Under the pieces are notes generated by a model. That model was not told where the DNA came from and ran no database searches. It saw nothing but the letters and a program-made list of their open reading frames with translations. The position numbers and the translations under genes are program-made. DNA of 64,000 nt from Marinobacter sp. LA51 (GTDB lineage: Bacteria > Pseudomonadota > Gammaproteobacteria > Pseudomonadales > Oleiphilaceae), in NCBI RefSeq assembly GCF_030297175.1, contig NZ_AP028070.1:3162001-3226000 (forward strand). The letters run 5' to 3'. Positions 1 to 8,542 of the stretch are shown piece by piece (positions within the stretch are counted from its first letter, which is position 1; each line of letters starts with the position of its first letter).

Positions 1-605
1 TCGGCGCCAATGGCGCTGGCAAGACCACGCTGCTGATGACCGTGTGCGGCAACCCGCAGGCCAGCTCGGGCCGGGTTATTTTGAACGGCCGCGATATTAC
101 CCGCGATCCTACCGCCAACATCATGCGTTCCGGGATTGCCATCGTTCCCGAAGGTCGGAGAATTTTCTCTGGCCTGACCGTGGAAGAGAACCTGCACATG
201 GGCGGGTTCTTCAACACCAAGGCCGAGATCCGTAAGAGCCAGGACCACGCCTATGAGCTGTTCCCGCGCCTGAAAGAGCGTGAACACCAGCGGGCCGGCA
301 CCATGTCCGGTGGTGAGCAACAGATGCTGGCCATTGGCCGCGCCCTGATGAGCAAGCCGAACATGATCATTCTCGATGAGCCGTCGCTGGGCTTGGCACC
401 ACTGGTGATCAAACAGATCTTCGAAATCATCGGCCACCTGCGTGACGAGGGCATTACCGTGTTCCTGGTTGAACAGAACGCCCATCAGGCCCTGAACCTG
501 GCGGACCGCGGTTACGTGCTGGAAACCGGCAAGATCCGGCTGCAGGATACGGGCAAGAACCTGCTCGCTAATCCGGAAGTTCAGAACGCCTATCTGGGCG
601 GCTGA
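1..605 (+). CDS. livF: Branched-chain amino acid ABC transporter ATPase, LivF type (5' truncated)
   Basis: This is the C-terminal part of a cytoplasmic ABC ATPase that powers uptake of branched-chain amino acids or a related amide. The reading frame enters at base 3 and opens inside the Walker A loop (GANGAGKTT), so roughly 30 to 40 N-terminal residues lie outside the window. The Q-loop region contains VPEGRRIFSGLTVEENL, which is typical of LivF and UrtE. The signature LSGG-type motif reads MSGGEQQMLA, and the Walker B is MIILDEPSLGLAP. The protein ends in a normal LivF tail (VQNAYLGG). The rest of the liv operon should lie just upstream. A urea (urtE) or other amide specificity cannot be excluded from this fragment. 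Confidence 0.9.
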   Translation, partial: GANGAGKTTLLMTVCGNPQASSGRVILNGRDITRDPTANIMRSGIAIVPEGRRIFSGLTVEENLHMGGFFNTKAEIRKSQDHAYELFPRLKEREHQRAGTMSGGEQQMLAIGRALMSKPNMIILDEPSLGLAPLVIKQIFEIIGHLRDEGITVFLVEQNAHQALNLADRGYVLETGKIRLQDTGKNLLANPEVQNAYLGG

Positions 606-640
606 ACTGAAGCCCGAAGGTTTCACCACGGAAAACACAA

Positions 641-669
641 CCGGCGCATGGCTCATGCGCCGGTTTTTT
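641..669 (+). terminator. Intrinsic terminator after livF
   Basis: A perfect 10-bp stem (CCGGCGCATG / CATGCGCCGG) with a 3-nt loop is followed by a run of T. It lies 36 bases after the livF stop and should end the ABC transporter operon. Confidence 0.9.
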
Positions 670-742
670 TATTTCTATGGTTATAGAAGTCACAAAGAAG
701 ATGAAAATGTCGGGAAAAATCAGTTACTCACCCGACAAACGG

Positions 743-770
743 TTGGCGTCTTGGCGATATGCACTATACT
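743..770 (+). promoter_or_regulatory. Candidate sigma-70 promoter for the DUF3015 gene
   Basis: A TTGGCG -35 element and a TATACT -10 element are separated by 16 bases, about 118 bases before the DUF3015 start. This is a pattern match only. The remainder of the 606-887 gap shows nothing else beyond the livF terminator. Confidence 0.5.
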
Positions 771-887
771 CAGTCGAACGGTCATCCTGTCTCCACACAA
801 ACCAGTCAGGGCCGTTTCCGCAATATCGCCCATCATCGGGTGACGCGGTATGCGACGACAGCAAAAAACCACACAAAGGAGTGGATA

Positions 888-1352
888 ATGAAAAAACTGA
901 TCGCAGGTGCAATTCTTCTGGGTGCTTCCTCCATGGCTTTCGCACAGCCTGGCTGTGGTGTTGGCGCCATGATCTGGAAAGGACAGTCCGGTATTGCCCC
1001 CCACGTTTTGGCCGCCACTACCAATGGCACGTTCGGTAACCAGACATTCGGTATGACCACTGGCACCCTGGGCTGCCAGACCAACGAGTCTGTGCAATCC
1101 ATGGCCCTGTACATGGACAGCAACATCGACAAGGTTGCCCGTGACATGTCCCGTGGCAGCGGTGAGAACCTGGACACCCTGGCTGTTCTTTTGGGCGTGG
1201 ACGCCGCTGACCGCGATACCTTCCGCAAGGTACTGCAGGACAACTTCGCCACTATCTTCCCAAGCTCCGAAACCACCTCTGGTGAAGCAGTCGATGCCAT
1301 TGTCGCCCTGCTGGAGCAAAACCAGTCTCTGAGCAAGTACGTGGCCGCATAA
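888..1352 (+). CDS. DUF3015 family exported protein
   Basis: A small exported protein of 154 residues belonging to the DUF3015 family, whose function is not known. The first 19 to 20 residues form a signal peptide (MKKLIAGAILLGASSMAFA, then Q). The mature part opens with the family pattern PGCGVGAMIWKG and carries a second Cys at GCQTNES, so one disulphide in the periplasm is plausible. The start at 888 follows AAGGAGTGGATA with good spacing. Upstream in-frame ATGs lack a ribosome site and would bury the signal peptide. It precedes a DUF4105 gene by 87 bases in the same direction and may be co-transcribed with it. DUF3015 next to DUF4105 suggests a shared envelope role, which is inference. 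Confidence 0.85.
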   Translation: MKKLIAGAILLGASSMAFAQPGCGVGAMIWKGQSGIAPHVLAATTNGTFGNQTFGMTTGTLGCQTNESVQSMALYMDSNIDKVARDMSRGSGENLDTLAVLLGVDAADRDTFRKVLQDNFATIFPSSETTSGEAVDAIVALLEQNQSLSKYVAA

Positions 1353-1439
1353 CACCGCGCCGTACAGGGATGCTCTTGTGCCAAGGACGGCGCACCATCC
1401 AGCTTCACTTGCTCTCAAATCCGGACGACTACATCATCC

Positions 1440-3305
1440 ATGGGCCAATCGCTTCGCCTCGGGCCAGCACTGTGCTGGCTTGCCCTCTCGGCACCTGCCC
1501 TGGCAGACACTTCGCCGACCAACGAAAACCTTCACCTGGATCCGGCCTGGCTGACGCTGATGCACTACCAGCAGGACAACCTCGGCGGCGGCTTTACCAG
1601 CCAGGCTGACGATCCGAATTTTTTTCTCAGCGACCAGGGCAAACAGGCGCCCGACCGAGAGCTGGAAGCAACCTTGTCCGCCATCCAGCAACCCGGCAGC
1701 GGCGATAACCACGCCCAATGCCGATTCCCAGCCCGCACAGCCTGGCTTTCGGATCAGCTGGATCTCTCATTGCCGGCGGTAGACTGCCCTGCGTACGAGG
1801 AATGGACCGAGACCCTGAACACCGAAACGGTAACCCTGGTATTCGCGGCGTCCTACCTGAACAGTCCCTCTTCCATGTTCGGGCACACTTTCCTGCGGCT
1901 GGACCCACCCCAGGACGATGACGAAACCAACCTGCTCCTGGCCAGCACCATCTCCTACGCGGCCGACGCAGCGGCCCACGACAGCGAGATCCTGTTTGCC
2001 TACAAAGGTATCTTTGGCGGATATCCGGGCATTACCAGCGTGCAGCCTTACTACGAGAAAATTCGCCTGTATTCGGACATCGAACACCGGGATCTGTGGG
2101 AATACCGGCTCAACCTGACGCAGACCGAAGTTGATCTGCTGATCGCCCACGCCTGGGAAATTCGCGATCACAACTTCGATTACTACTTCTTTGATGAGAA
2201 CTGCGCCTACCGGCTGCTGGCACTGATCGATGTGGCACGCCCGGGCACCGATCTCCTGGGCGAAGTAAGCACTCACGCGATTCCCTCCGACACCGTGCGC
2301 TGGGTGGTCGACAAAAACCTGGTCAGCGAGGTCTACTACCGGCCTTCAGCCGCCACTTCCGTGGCCTACAGCCTGGAATCATTGCCGGAGGCGCAGCAAA
2401 CTCTCGCTGCCGCTATCGCCAACGGCTATGTCGACCCTGACGCCCAAGAAATCCAACAGCTCGCGCCCAGGCAACAGGCCCATGTCCTGGATGCCACCTA
2501 CGACTACGTGCGTTACCAGAGCGAAGCCGACGGCTGGCCCCGGGAATTTGCCGCGCCCCTGTCCCACAACCTGCTGATGGCCCGTAGCGATATTGATGAC
2601 GCACCAGCACCCCGGACACCACCACAACCGGAGATAAGGGACGACCAGGGCCATAACACCTTCCGCGCCAGCATCAGCGCCGGCCAACAGGCACACCGGG
2701 AGTTCACAGAACTGACCCTCCGCCCGGCCTACCACGACGTACTGGACCCACCCGCCGGGTACCGCCCCGGTGCACAGCTCCAGTTCCTGCGGCTGGACGC
2801 CCGGTACTACACCGACAACGACGAGCTGCAACTGGAACAGCTGATCGGCGTTGAGATCCGCTCTCTGAGCCCCAGAGACCAGTTCTTCTCGCCTTTGTCC
2901 TGGCAGGTAGGCTTCGGTGGCCGTCGCACCGATACTGGCGACAAACGAGTTCTGACGCCGTATTTGGAAGGAGGCGCCGGTGGCAGCTGGCTGCTGGGCA
3001 ATCACCTTCAGGCCTTTGCCATCGCCACCGCCGATCTGGAAATCGACGACGACCTGCGCCGCGGCTACGACGCCGCACCCGGTGCCGACATCGGCCTTCT
3101 GCACCAGAGCAACCGGTTCAGCTTTATCGCCGGCGCGAAGACCAAAGCCTGGATTGTTAGTAGCCAGCACAGGCAAGATCAGGTCTACGTTAAAGGCAAC
3201 TGGCACCTTGGTCGCGCCTTCAGCCTGTTCGCAGAATTCACTCGGGAAGACCACTACGACAGGTACCAGAGCACATGGCAAACCGGACTGCACGCTTACT
3301 TTTAA
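1440..3305 (+). CDS. DUF4105 (Lnb N-terminal type) periplasmic domain fused to a probable outer-membrane barrel
   Basis: A 621-residue envelope protein. Residues 1-22 look like a signal peptide (ends APALA). Residues about 130-270 match the DUF4105 family, with SSMFGHTFLRLD near 145-155 and FFDENCAYRLL at 251-260. His149 followed much later by the Asn-Cys pair (Cys255) resembles the dyad order of circularly permuted papain-like enzymes. Pfam now describes DUF4105 as the N-terminal periplasmic domain of Lnb, a lipoprotein N-acyltransferase of Bacteroidota. From about residue 400 the sequence alternates polar and hydrophobic residues in strand-like runs and ends in LHAYF, the aromatic end typical of outer-membrane barrels. 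The role here is unknown: acyl transfer, lipase or amidase activity are all possible. No good ribosome site precedes 1440, so the start is uncertain by a few codons. Confidence 0.75.
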   Translation: MGQSLRLGPALCWLALSAPALADTSPTNENLHLDPAWLTLMHYQQDNLGGGFTSQADDPNFFLSDQGKQAPDRELEATLSAIQQPGSGDNHAQCRFPARTAWLSDQLDLSLPAVDCPAYEEWTETLNTETVTLVFAASYLNSPSSMFGHTFLRLDPPQDDDETNLLLASTISYAADAAAHDSEILFAYKGIFGGYPGITSVQPYYEKIRLYSDIEHRDLWEYRLNLTQTEVDLLIAHAWEIRDHNFDYYFFDENCAYRLLALIDVARPGTDLLGEVSTHAIPSDTVRWVVDKNLVSEVYYRPSAATSVAYSLESLPEAQQTLAAAIANGYVDPDAQEIQQLAPRQQAHVLDATYDYVRYQSEADGWPREFAAPLSHNLLMARSDIDDAPAPRTPPQPEIRDDQGHNTFRASISAGQQAHREFTELTLRPAYHDVLDPPAGYRPGAQLQFLRLDARYYTDNDELQLEQLIGVEIRSLSPRDQFFSPLSWQVGFGGRRTDTGDKRVLTPYLEGGAGGSWLLGNHLQAFAIATADLEIDDDLRRGYDAAPGADIGLLHQSNRFSFIAGAKTKAWIVSSQHRQDQVYVKGNWHLGRAFSLFAEFTREDHYDRYQSTWQTGLHAYF

Positions 3306-3325
3306 ACACACTGCCCGCTGGTCGC

Positions 3326-4165
3326 ATGCGCACAGCCTTGATATTGCTCTGTGCGGTTTTCCTGCAAACCGGGTGCAGCAGCGTGTTCTTCTTTCCGGAT
3401 AACGTGACCTACGTCACCCCGGACCGGCTCAACCTCGAATACGAAGACATCTATCTGGAAACCGCGGACGGTGAAACCCTGCACGGCTGGTGGCTGCCTG
3501 CCAAAAACCCCGAGACCGCCAAAGGCACCGTGTACTTTCTCCACGGCAACGCCCAGAACATCAGCAGCCACATCTTCAACGTGGCCTGGCTGCCGGCCGA
3601 GGGCTACAACATTTTCACCCTCGATTACCGCGGCTACGGCCGGTCCACCGGCGCGCCGGACATCGAAGGCGCCCTGCACGATGTAGAAACCGGCATGCGC
3701 TGGCTTGGCTCCCACCCGGAGGTTAGAGAGGGCCCGGTGTTCCTGTTGGGACAGAGCCTTGGTGGCGCACTGGGCATACCCCTGGCCGGCGAATGGGTTA
3801 AGCGCGGCGAAGAGCCCGGGCTCGACGGCGTAATACTGGATGGCACGTTCTCAGGTTTTCGCGGCATTGCCCGGGAAAAGCTGGGCAGCGTCTGGTTAAC
3901 CTGGCTCCTCCAGATCCCCCTGAGCTGGACCATCCCCGCCGAATACGAAGGCATCGACTACATCGACGACATCAGCCCGGTGCCGGTCATGGTCATCCAC
4001 AGCGTCCGCGATGGCATCATTCCCTTCCACCACGGAAAAGATCTTTACAGAGCTGCAGAAGAGCCCAAAGAGTTTCTGCAGACAGACACGCCACACGCAT
4101 CTACGTTCGTGATCCCGGCTTACAAAAAATCCCTACTGAATTTCCTCGCCGAAGCCACTGACTAG
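3326..4165 (+). CDS. Alpha/beta hydrolase, probable lipoprotein (BEM46-like)
   Basis: A 279-residue serine hydrolase of the alpha/beta fold. The N-terminus MRTALILLCAVFLQTGC resembles a lipoprotein signal, with Gln at -3 making the lipobox imperfect, so membrane anchoring is likely but not certain. The oxyanion region is FLHGNAQN, the nucleophile elbow is GQSLGG, and candidate Asp and His follow in HSVRDGIIP and the DTPHAS region near the C-terminus. This layout matches BEM46/YfhR-type hydrolases whose natural substrates are unknown. An earlier ATG at 3275 would overlap the upstream gene by 31 bases and would place 17 charged residues before the signal, so 3326 is preferred. The gene follows the DUF4105 gene by 20 bases and is probably in its operon. 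Confidence 0.8.
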   Translation: MRTALILLCAVFLQTGCSSVFFFPDNVTYVTPDRLNLEYEDIYLETADGETLHGWWLPAKNPETAKGTVYFLHGNAQNISSHIFNVAWLPAEGYNIFTLDYRGYGRSTGAPDIEGALHDVETGMRWLGSHPEVREGPVFLLGQSLGGALGIPLAGEWVKRGEEPGLDGVILDGTFSGFRGIAREKLGSVWLTWLLQIPLSWTIPAEYEGIDYIDDISPVPVMVIHSVRDGIIPFHHGKDLYRAAEEPKEFLQTDTPHASTFVIPAYKKSLLNFLAEATD

Positions 4166-4172
4166 GTATGAG

Positions 4173-4280
4173 CAACTGGTGAGAGGCATTTTTCAAAACT
4201 GTTGAGGGCCAAGGACGGCCCGAAACAAGTGCACATGGATGTGCTCGTAGCGTGTTTTGAAAAATGCCTCTCAGCAGTTG
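4173..4280. repeat. Long inverted repeat, 27-bp arms
   Basis: The arms 4173-4199 and 4254-4280 are inverted copies with one mismatch (core GAGAGGCATTTTTCAAAAC). The 54-bp interior contains a second small palindrome (GGGCC..GGCCC). It sits between convergent genes just before a conventional terminator. It has no coding capacity and may be a dispersed intergenic palindrome. Confidence 0.8.
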
Positions 4281-4310
4281 CCTCCACCAAAACCAAAGCC
4301 CCAATAAAAG

Positions 4311-4344
4311 AAAAACCCGCCAATCCAAAGGAAAGGCGGGTTTT
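4311..4344 (-). terminator. Intrinsic terminator of pnp (works both ways)
   Basis: An AAAACCCGCC / GGCGGGTTTT stem with a 13-nt loop, A-rich on one side and T-rich on the other, lies 24 bases beyond the pnp stop. It can end pnp on the minus strand and the hydrolase transcript on the plus strand. Confidence 0.85.
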
Positions 4345-4367
4345 CGAGACCTTCTAGCGTTTAGCTA

Positions 4368-6488
4368 TCAGGCAGAGAAGTCAGTCGGCTGCTCGCCTTC
4401 CTGAACTTCCTTCATGGACAGCTTCACGCGACCACGGTTGTCTACATCCAGAACCTTAACCAGAACTTCCTGACCTTCGCTCAGCTCATCAGTCACGTTC
4501 TCGATACGGCGCTCAGAGATCTGGGAAATGTGCACCAGACCATCCTTGCCAGGCAGGAGGTTAACGAAGGCACCGAAATCAACGATGCGCTCAACACGAC
4601 CCTTGTAGATCGCGCCAACTTCGATTTCCGCGGTGATCTCCTTGACCCGGTTAACCGCAGCCTGGGCAGCTTCCTGGTTGTCGGCGTAGATCTTCACGTT
4701 GCCGTCGTCGTCCAGATCGATAGACGCACCGGTTTCGTCACAGATAGAACGGATGGTAGCACCGCCCTTACCGATAACGTCACGGATCTTGTCCGGGTTG
4801 ATCTTAACGGTGGTGATGCTCGGTGCACGCGCAGACAGCTCTGAACGGGACTCGGCGATAACCTTGTTCATCTCACCCAGGATGTGCAGACGTGCTTCTT
4901 GTGCCTGCTCCAGAGCCAGCTCCATGATCTCGTCGGTGATACCGTTGATCTTGATGTCCATCTGCAGGGCAGTAACACCGTCTTTGGTACCAGCAACCTT
5001 GAAATCCATGTCGCCCAGGTGGTCTTCGTCACCCAGGATGTCAGTCAGGACTGCAAACTTGTCGCCTTCCTTGACCAGACCCATGGCGATACCAGCAACC
5101 GGCGCCTTCAGCGGAACACCCGCGTCCATCAGGGCCAGACTGGAACCACATACCGACGCCATAGAGCTGGAGCCGTTGGATTCAGTGATCTCGGAAACCG
5201 CACGGATGGTGTACGGGAACTCTTCGATGGTCGGCATAACCGCGGAGATACCGCGCTTCGCCAGACGACCGTGACCGATTTCACGACGGCCCGGGCTGCC
5301 CATACGACCAGCTTCGCCAACGGAGTACGGAGGGAAGTTGTAGTGGAACAGGAACGGGTCCTTACGCTCACCGTGCAGGGCATCGATGATCTGCATGTCA
5401 CGAGCGGTGCCCAGGGTAGTCGTTACGATGGCCTGAGTTTCACCACGGGTGAACAGAGCCGAACCGTGGGTGCTAGGCAGCACGCCTACTTCGATTTCGA
5501 TCGGACGAACGGTCTTGTTGTCACGGCCATCGATACGCGGCTTGCCATCAATTACCTGCTGACGCACAACCGACTTCTCGATCTTGCCGAAGTACTTCTT
5601 GACCTCATCACCGGAAGGCTGACCTTCCTCTTCGCCGGCAAACTTCTCAACGGCAGCGGTCTTGATCTCGCCCAGACGAGCATAACGCTCCATCTTGTCA
5701 CGGATGCTGTACGCTTCTTCGATAGCGCCAGCGAATTCGCCCTTGATGGCGTTCAGCAGCTCGGTGTTCTCAACTTCCGGAGTCCACTCCCAACGCGGCT
5801 TGCCAATCTCAGCAGCGAATTCCTTGATCGCACTGACCGCAACCTGCATTTCCTGGTGGGCGAACAGAACGCCACCCAGCATCTGGTCTTCGGTCAGGCC
5901 TTTGGCTTCGGATTCAACCATCAGCACTGCGTCTTCAGTACCGGCAACAACCATGTCGAGCAGCGAGGTTTCGAGCTCTTCAAAAGTCGGGTTCAGGAAG
6001 TAGCCACGCTCATTGGTGAAGGCAACGCGGGATGCACCGATCGGGCCGTCGAACGGAATACCGGAAATCGACAGAGCGGCAGAAGCAGCCAGCATCGCGG
6101 CAATGTCCGGATCCTGAGTCTTGTTGGCGGACATAACGGTCAGCACAACCTGGACTTCGTTCATGTAGCCATTCGGGAACAGAGGACGAATCGGACGGTC
6201 GATCAGGCGAGAGGTCAGGGTTTCCTTCTCGGAAGGACGACCTTCACGCTTGAAGAAACCACCCGGGATCTTGCCAACGGCGTAGGTTTTTTCAGTGTAG
6301 TTAACGGTCAGCGGGAAAAAGCCCTGGCCCGGCTTTGGTTCCTTGGCGCCTACCACGGTACCCAATACGGATACGTCATCGATAGTTACCAGAACTGAAC
6401 CGGTAGCCTGACGGGCAATACGACCGGTTTCGAGAGTGACGGTCTTGCCGCCCAGCTCAAACGTTTTCTTTACAGGTTTCAGATCCAC
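4368..6488 (-). CDS. pnp: Polynucleotide phosphorylase
   Basis: PNPase degrades RNA 3' to 5' with phosphate, releasing nucleoside diphosphates, and can add heteropolymeric tails; in many bacteria it is the exonuclease of the RNase E degradosome. The 706 residues match the normal length. Two RNase PH domains are visible, the second with the conserved [14 protein letters not shown] stretch. They are followed by a KH domain ([15 protein letters not shown]) at about 550-615 and an S1 domain ([20 protein letters not shown]) at about 620-692. It is the last gene of the rpsO-pnp pair, the usual arrangement. The 354-base leader holds an imperfect long stem that could be cut by RNase III, as known for E. 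coli pnp autoregulation. Confidence 0.98.
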   Translation of the reverse strand: MDLKPVKKTFELGGKTVTLETGRIARQATGSVLVTIDDVSVLGTVVGAKEPKPGQGFFPLTVNYTEKTYAVGKIPGGFFKREGRPSEKETLTSRLIDRPIRPLFPNGYMNEVQVVLTVMSANKTQDPDIAAMLAASAALSISGIPFDGPIGASRVAFTNERGYFLNPTFEELETSLLDMVVAGTEDAVLMVESEAKGLTEDQMLGGVLFAHQEMQVAVSAIKEFAAEIGKPRWEWTPEVENTELLNAIKGEFAGAIEEAYSIRDKMERYARLGEIKTAAVEKFAGEEEGQPSGDEVKKYFGKIEKSVVRQQVIDGKPRIDGRDNKTVRPIEIEVGVLPSTHGSALFTRGETQAIVTTTLGTARDMQIIDALHGERKDPFLFHYNFPPYSVGEAGRMGSPGRREIGHGRLAKRGISAVMPTIEEFPYTIRAVSEITESNGSSSMASVCGSSLALMDAGVPLKAPVAGIAMGLVKEGDKFAVLTDILGDEDHLGDMDFKVAGTKDGVTALQMDIKINGITDEIMELALEQAQEARLHILGEMNKVIAESRSELSARAPSITTVKINPDKIRDVIGKGGATIRSICDETGASIDLDDDGNVKIYADNQEAAQAAVNRVKEITAEIEVGAIYKGRVERIVDFGAFVNLLPGKDGLVHISQISERRIENVTDELSEGQEVLVKVLDVDNRGRVKLSMKEVQEGEQPTDFSA

Positions 6489-6602
6489 AAAAAACTCCTG
6501 ATCACTCTATTTCAGCTAGATTCAACCAACACGCCCATGCGTGCGGTCGTTGGTCTGCAGGTGTCAGTCACATGGTCCGAAAGCTAACCCGTCTGAAAGC
6601 TA

Positions 6603-6674
6603 ACAGGCTGTTGCAAAACCCCGGAGAGCGAGGGGTGTTCAAGTAGACCCACCCGGGCTTTTCAACAACCTGCT
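6603..6674 (-). other. Imperfect long stem-loop in the pnp leader
   Basis: Bases 6603-6624 (AGGCTGTTGCAAAACCCCGG core) pair with 6652-6674 (CCCGGGCTTTTCAACAACCT core) with a few mismatches around a 27-nt loop. It lies about 115 bases upstream of the pnp start in the rpsO-pnp gap. An RNase III processing site is the natural guess by analogy with E. coli pnp. The remainder of 6489-6756 shows no gene. Confidence 0.55.
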
Positions 6675-6754
6675 ATCGATTTCGGCTTTCCATTACGACA
6701 GGGTATCCGTCGAACTCACTGACACAGCCACTGCAGTCTTACTTGGTGAGAAAA

Positions 6755-6790
6755 GCACAACCGGTAGAACCTCGTAAGGTTCTACCGGCT
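6755..6790 (-). terminator. Hairpin after rpsO
   Basis: A perfect 12-bp stem CCGGTAGAACCT / AGGTTCTACCGG with loop CGTA lies about 55 bases past the rpsO stop. On the minus strand it is followed by an interrupted T tract (TTGTGCTTTT), so termination may be partial and allow read-through into pnp. Confidence 0.75.
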
Positions 6791-6842
6791 GCCGGCGTGC
6801 TCTGGCCGAAGCCTGAGCAGCCTTCAGGTCGAAAAGACCGGA

Positions 6843-7112
6843 TTAGCGACGCAGACCAAGGCGCTTGATCAGCTCCAGGTAACGGTCAGCGTTCTTGCGC
6901 TTCAGGTAGTCCAGCAGCTTACGACGCTGGTTTACCATCCGGATCAGACCACGGCGGGAATGGTGATCCTGCTTGTTGGTCTTGAAGTGATCCTGCAGCT
7001 TGTTGATGTTGGCGCTCAGCAGTGCAACCTGAACTTCAGGAGACCCGGTATCGCTTTCACCTTGCTGATAATCCTTAACGATCTGTGACTTCTCACTGGC
7101 AGAAAGTGCCAT
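6843..7112 (-). CDS. rpsO: 30S ribosomal protein S15
   Basis: S15 binds the central domain of 16S rRNA and nucleates the platform of the small subunit. The 89-residue length is standard, and the conserved [38 protein letters not shown] and [12 protein letters not shown] stretches are all present. It lies 78 bases after truB and before pnp, as in most gammaproteobacteria. S15 usually represses its own translation through a leader pseudoknot; I could not confirm such a fold in the 78-base truB-rpsO gap. Confidence 0.98.
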   Translation of the reverse strand: MALSASEKSQIVKDYQQGESDTGSPEVQVALLSANINKLQDHFKTNKQDHHSRRGLIRMVNQRRKLLDYLKRKNADRYLELIKRLGLRR

Positions 7113-7190
7113 ATTACACCTCTTTGTTTGCGATGCTCTCGAATACGGCCGAACCGCGCATCTCTACAGCCCGGCTAATCAGCGCCACGC

Positions 7191-8120
7191 TTAGCGTTGG
7201 TCGCTGGTCTTCACCAAACGGCGCGGGACCAACTTGACCCCCTCACCTTCCGGTGTTGCTTCTGCCAATCCTACGAAGCCTTCGTTGCCATAAACGCGAA
7301 CGAATCCTTCGAGGGATTGACCGGTTATTCTAACCGGTTGTCCATTCAATATCGACACCAGCGACGGCCCCGACAACTTCACCTCGGGGAACATCGACAG
7401 CGCGGCATCCGGCGCTACCAGCAGGCCGTCCAGACTTTCGTCACGCTCGCGCATGGCCTCCATTTCCGGGACATCCCGAGCATCCGCCAGGGTAAATCCG
7501 GAAGCCATGGTGCGACGCAATGCCGACACATGGGCACCGCAGCCGAGAGCCTCACCGATGTCTTCAACGAGTGAGCGAATGTACGTACCCTTGGTGCAAC
7601 TAACGGCGATATCGAGCTCGTCCTCACGCACATCCAGCAAGGTCAGCTCATAAATAGTAACCGGCCTGGAGGGACGCTCAATCTCAATGCCTTCACGGGC
7701 GTATTCGTATAGAGGACGCCCCTTGTGCTTGAGCGCGGAGTACATGGAGGGAACTTGCTGGATGTCGCCCCGGAAATCGTCAAACACCGATTCCAGGTAC
7801 GTTGCTGACAGCTCTGAGGGTACTGGCTTTTCCTCAACCACGGCACCTTCGCTGTCTCCGGTTTCAGTCCGGATGCCCAGCTTGGCAGTGGCGATGTAGG
7901 CCTTGTCACTGTCCAGCATCATTTGGGAGAACTTGGTGGCTTCGCCAAAGCACAACGGCAACACGCCTGTGGCCAAGGGATCCAGTGCGCCGGTATGGCC
8001 AGCCTTAGCCGCACCATACAGACGTTTCACCTGCTGCAGGATGCCATTGGAGGTGACACCCAGCGGCTTATCAATCACCAGAATTCCGTTTACGTCACGA
8101 CCTTTGCGTCTGCGGCTCAA
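7191..8120 (-). CDS. truB: tRNA pseudouridine(55) synthase TruB
   Basis: TruB isomerises U55 in the T-loop of nearly all elongator tRNAs. The 309 residues show the catalytic [19 protein letters not shown] motif, whose Asp is the nucleophile, then [15 protein letters not shown] and [15 protein letters not shown], with a PUA-like C-terminal domain. The start is a TTG (TTGAGCCGC) that overlaps the rbfA stop TGA, giving tight translational coupling. No better ATG exists between there and the conserved [10 protein letters not shown]. Confidence 0.97.
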   Translation of the reverse strand: MSRRRKGRDVNGILVIDKPLGVTSNGILQQVKRLYGAAKAGHTGALDPLATGVLPLCFGEATKFSQMMLDSDKAYIATAKLGIRTETGDSEGAVVEEKPVPSELSATYLESVFDDFRGDIQQVPSMYSALKHKGRPLYEYAREGIEIERPSRPVTIYELTLLDVREDELDIAVSCTKGTYIRSLVEDIGEALGCGAHVSALRRTMASGFTLADARDVPEMEAMRERDESLDGLLVAPDAALSMFPEVKLSGPSLVSILNGQPVRITGQSLEGFVRVYGNEGFVGLAEATPEGEGVKLVPRRLVKTSDQR

Positions 8121-8542
8121 ACGTTTTGCTCCGGCTCTTCCTGACTGTCATCGTCATCACGGCTGACCGCTGGCTTATCGCCCACGGCCTCTTTGATGAG
8201 ACTGTCCATTTTGCGGCTGTAACCCTGGAGGGTATCAAAGTGGAAGCGAAGCTGGGGTATTACCCGCAGCTTCATGGCGCGCCCGACCTGACTGCGCAAG
8301 AACCCGGAGGCCTTGGTCAGCACCGCAAGCGACTCCTTCACTTTGGGGGACTCCTGATCGAGCTCCTCCGTGGACAGCAAAGATACGTAAACGTCGGCGT
8401 ACCCGAGATCACGGCTCACCTTGACGGCATTGACCGTGACCAGGCCGATCCGCGGGTCTTTGACCTCCCGCTGGATCAGCTGCGCCAGTTCACGCTGCAT
8501 CTGATCGCCGATGCGATCAATACGACTGAACTCTCTAGGCAT
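8117..8542 (-). CDS. rbfA: 30S ribosome-binding factor A
   Basis: RbfA helps mature the 5' end of 16S rRNA and is needed for growth in the cold. It is 141 residues with the KH-like fold core: [20 protein letters not shown] at the start, [20 protein letters not shown], and a middle containing [20 protein letters not shown]. The C-terminal tail is acidic ([11 protein letters not shown]). It overlaps infB by one base (TAATG) and truB by four, so the three are translationally coupled. Confidence 0.97.
   Translation of the reverse strand: MPREFSRIDRIGDQMQRELAQLIQREVKDPRIGLVTVNAVKVSRDLGYADVYVSLLSTEELDQESPKVKESLAVLTKASGFLRSQVGRAMKLRVIPQLRFHFDTLQGYSRKMDSLIKEAVGDKPAVSRDDDDSQEEPEQNV

Noticed and set aside
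4884..6398. A 504-codon open frame opposite pnp
   Set aside because: Shadow of pnp codon bias; no start signal and no domain.
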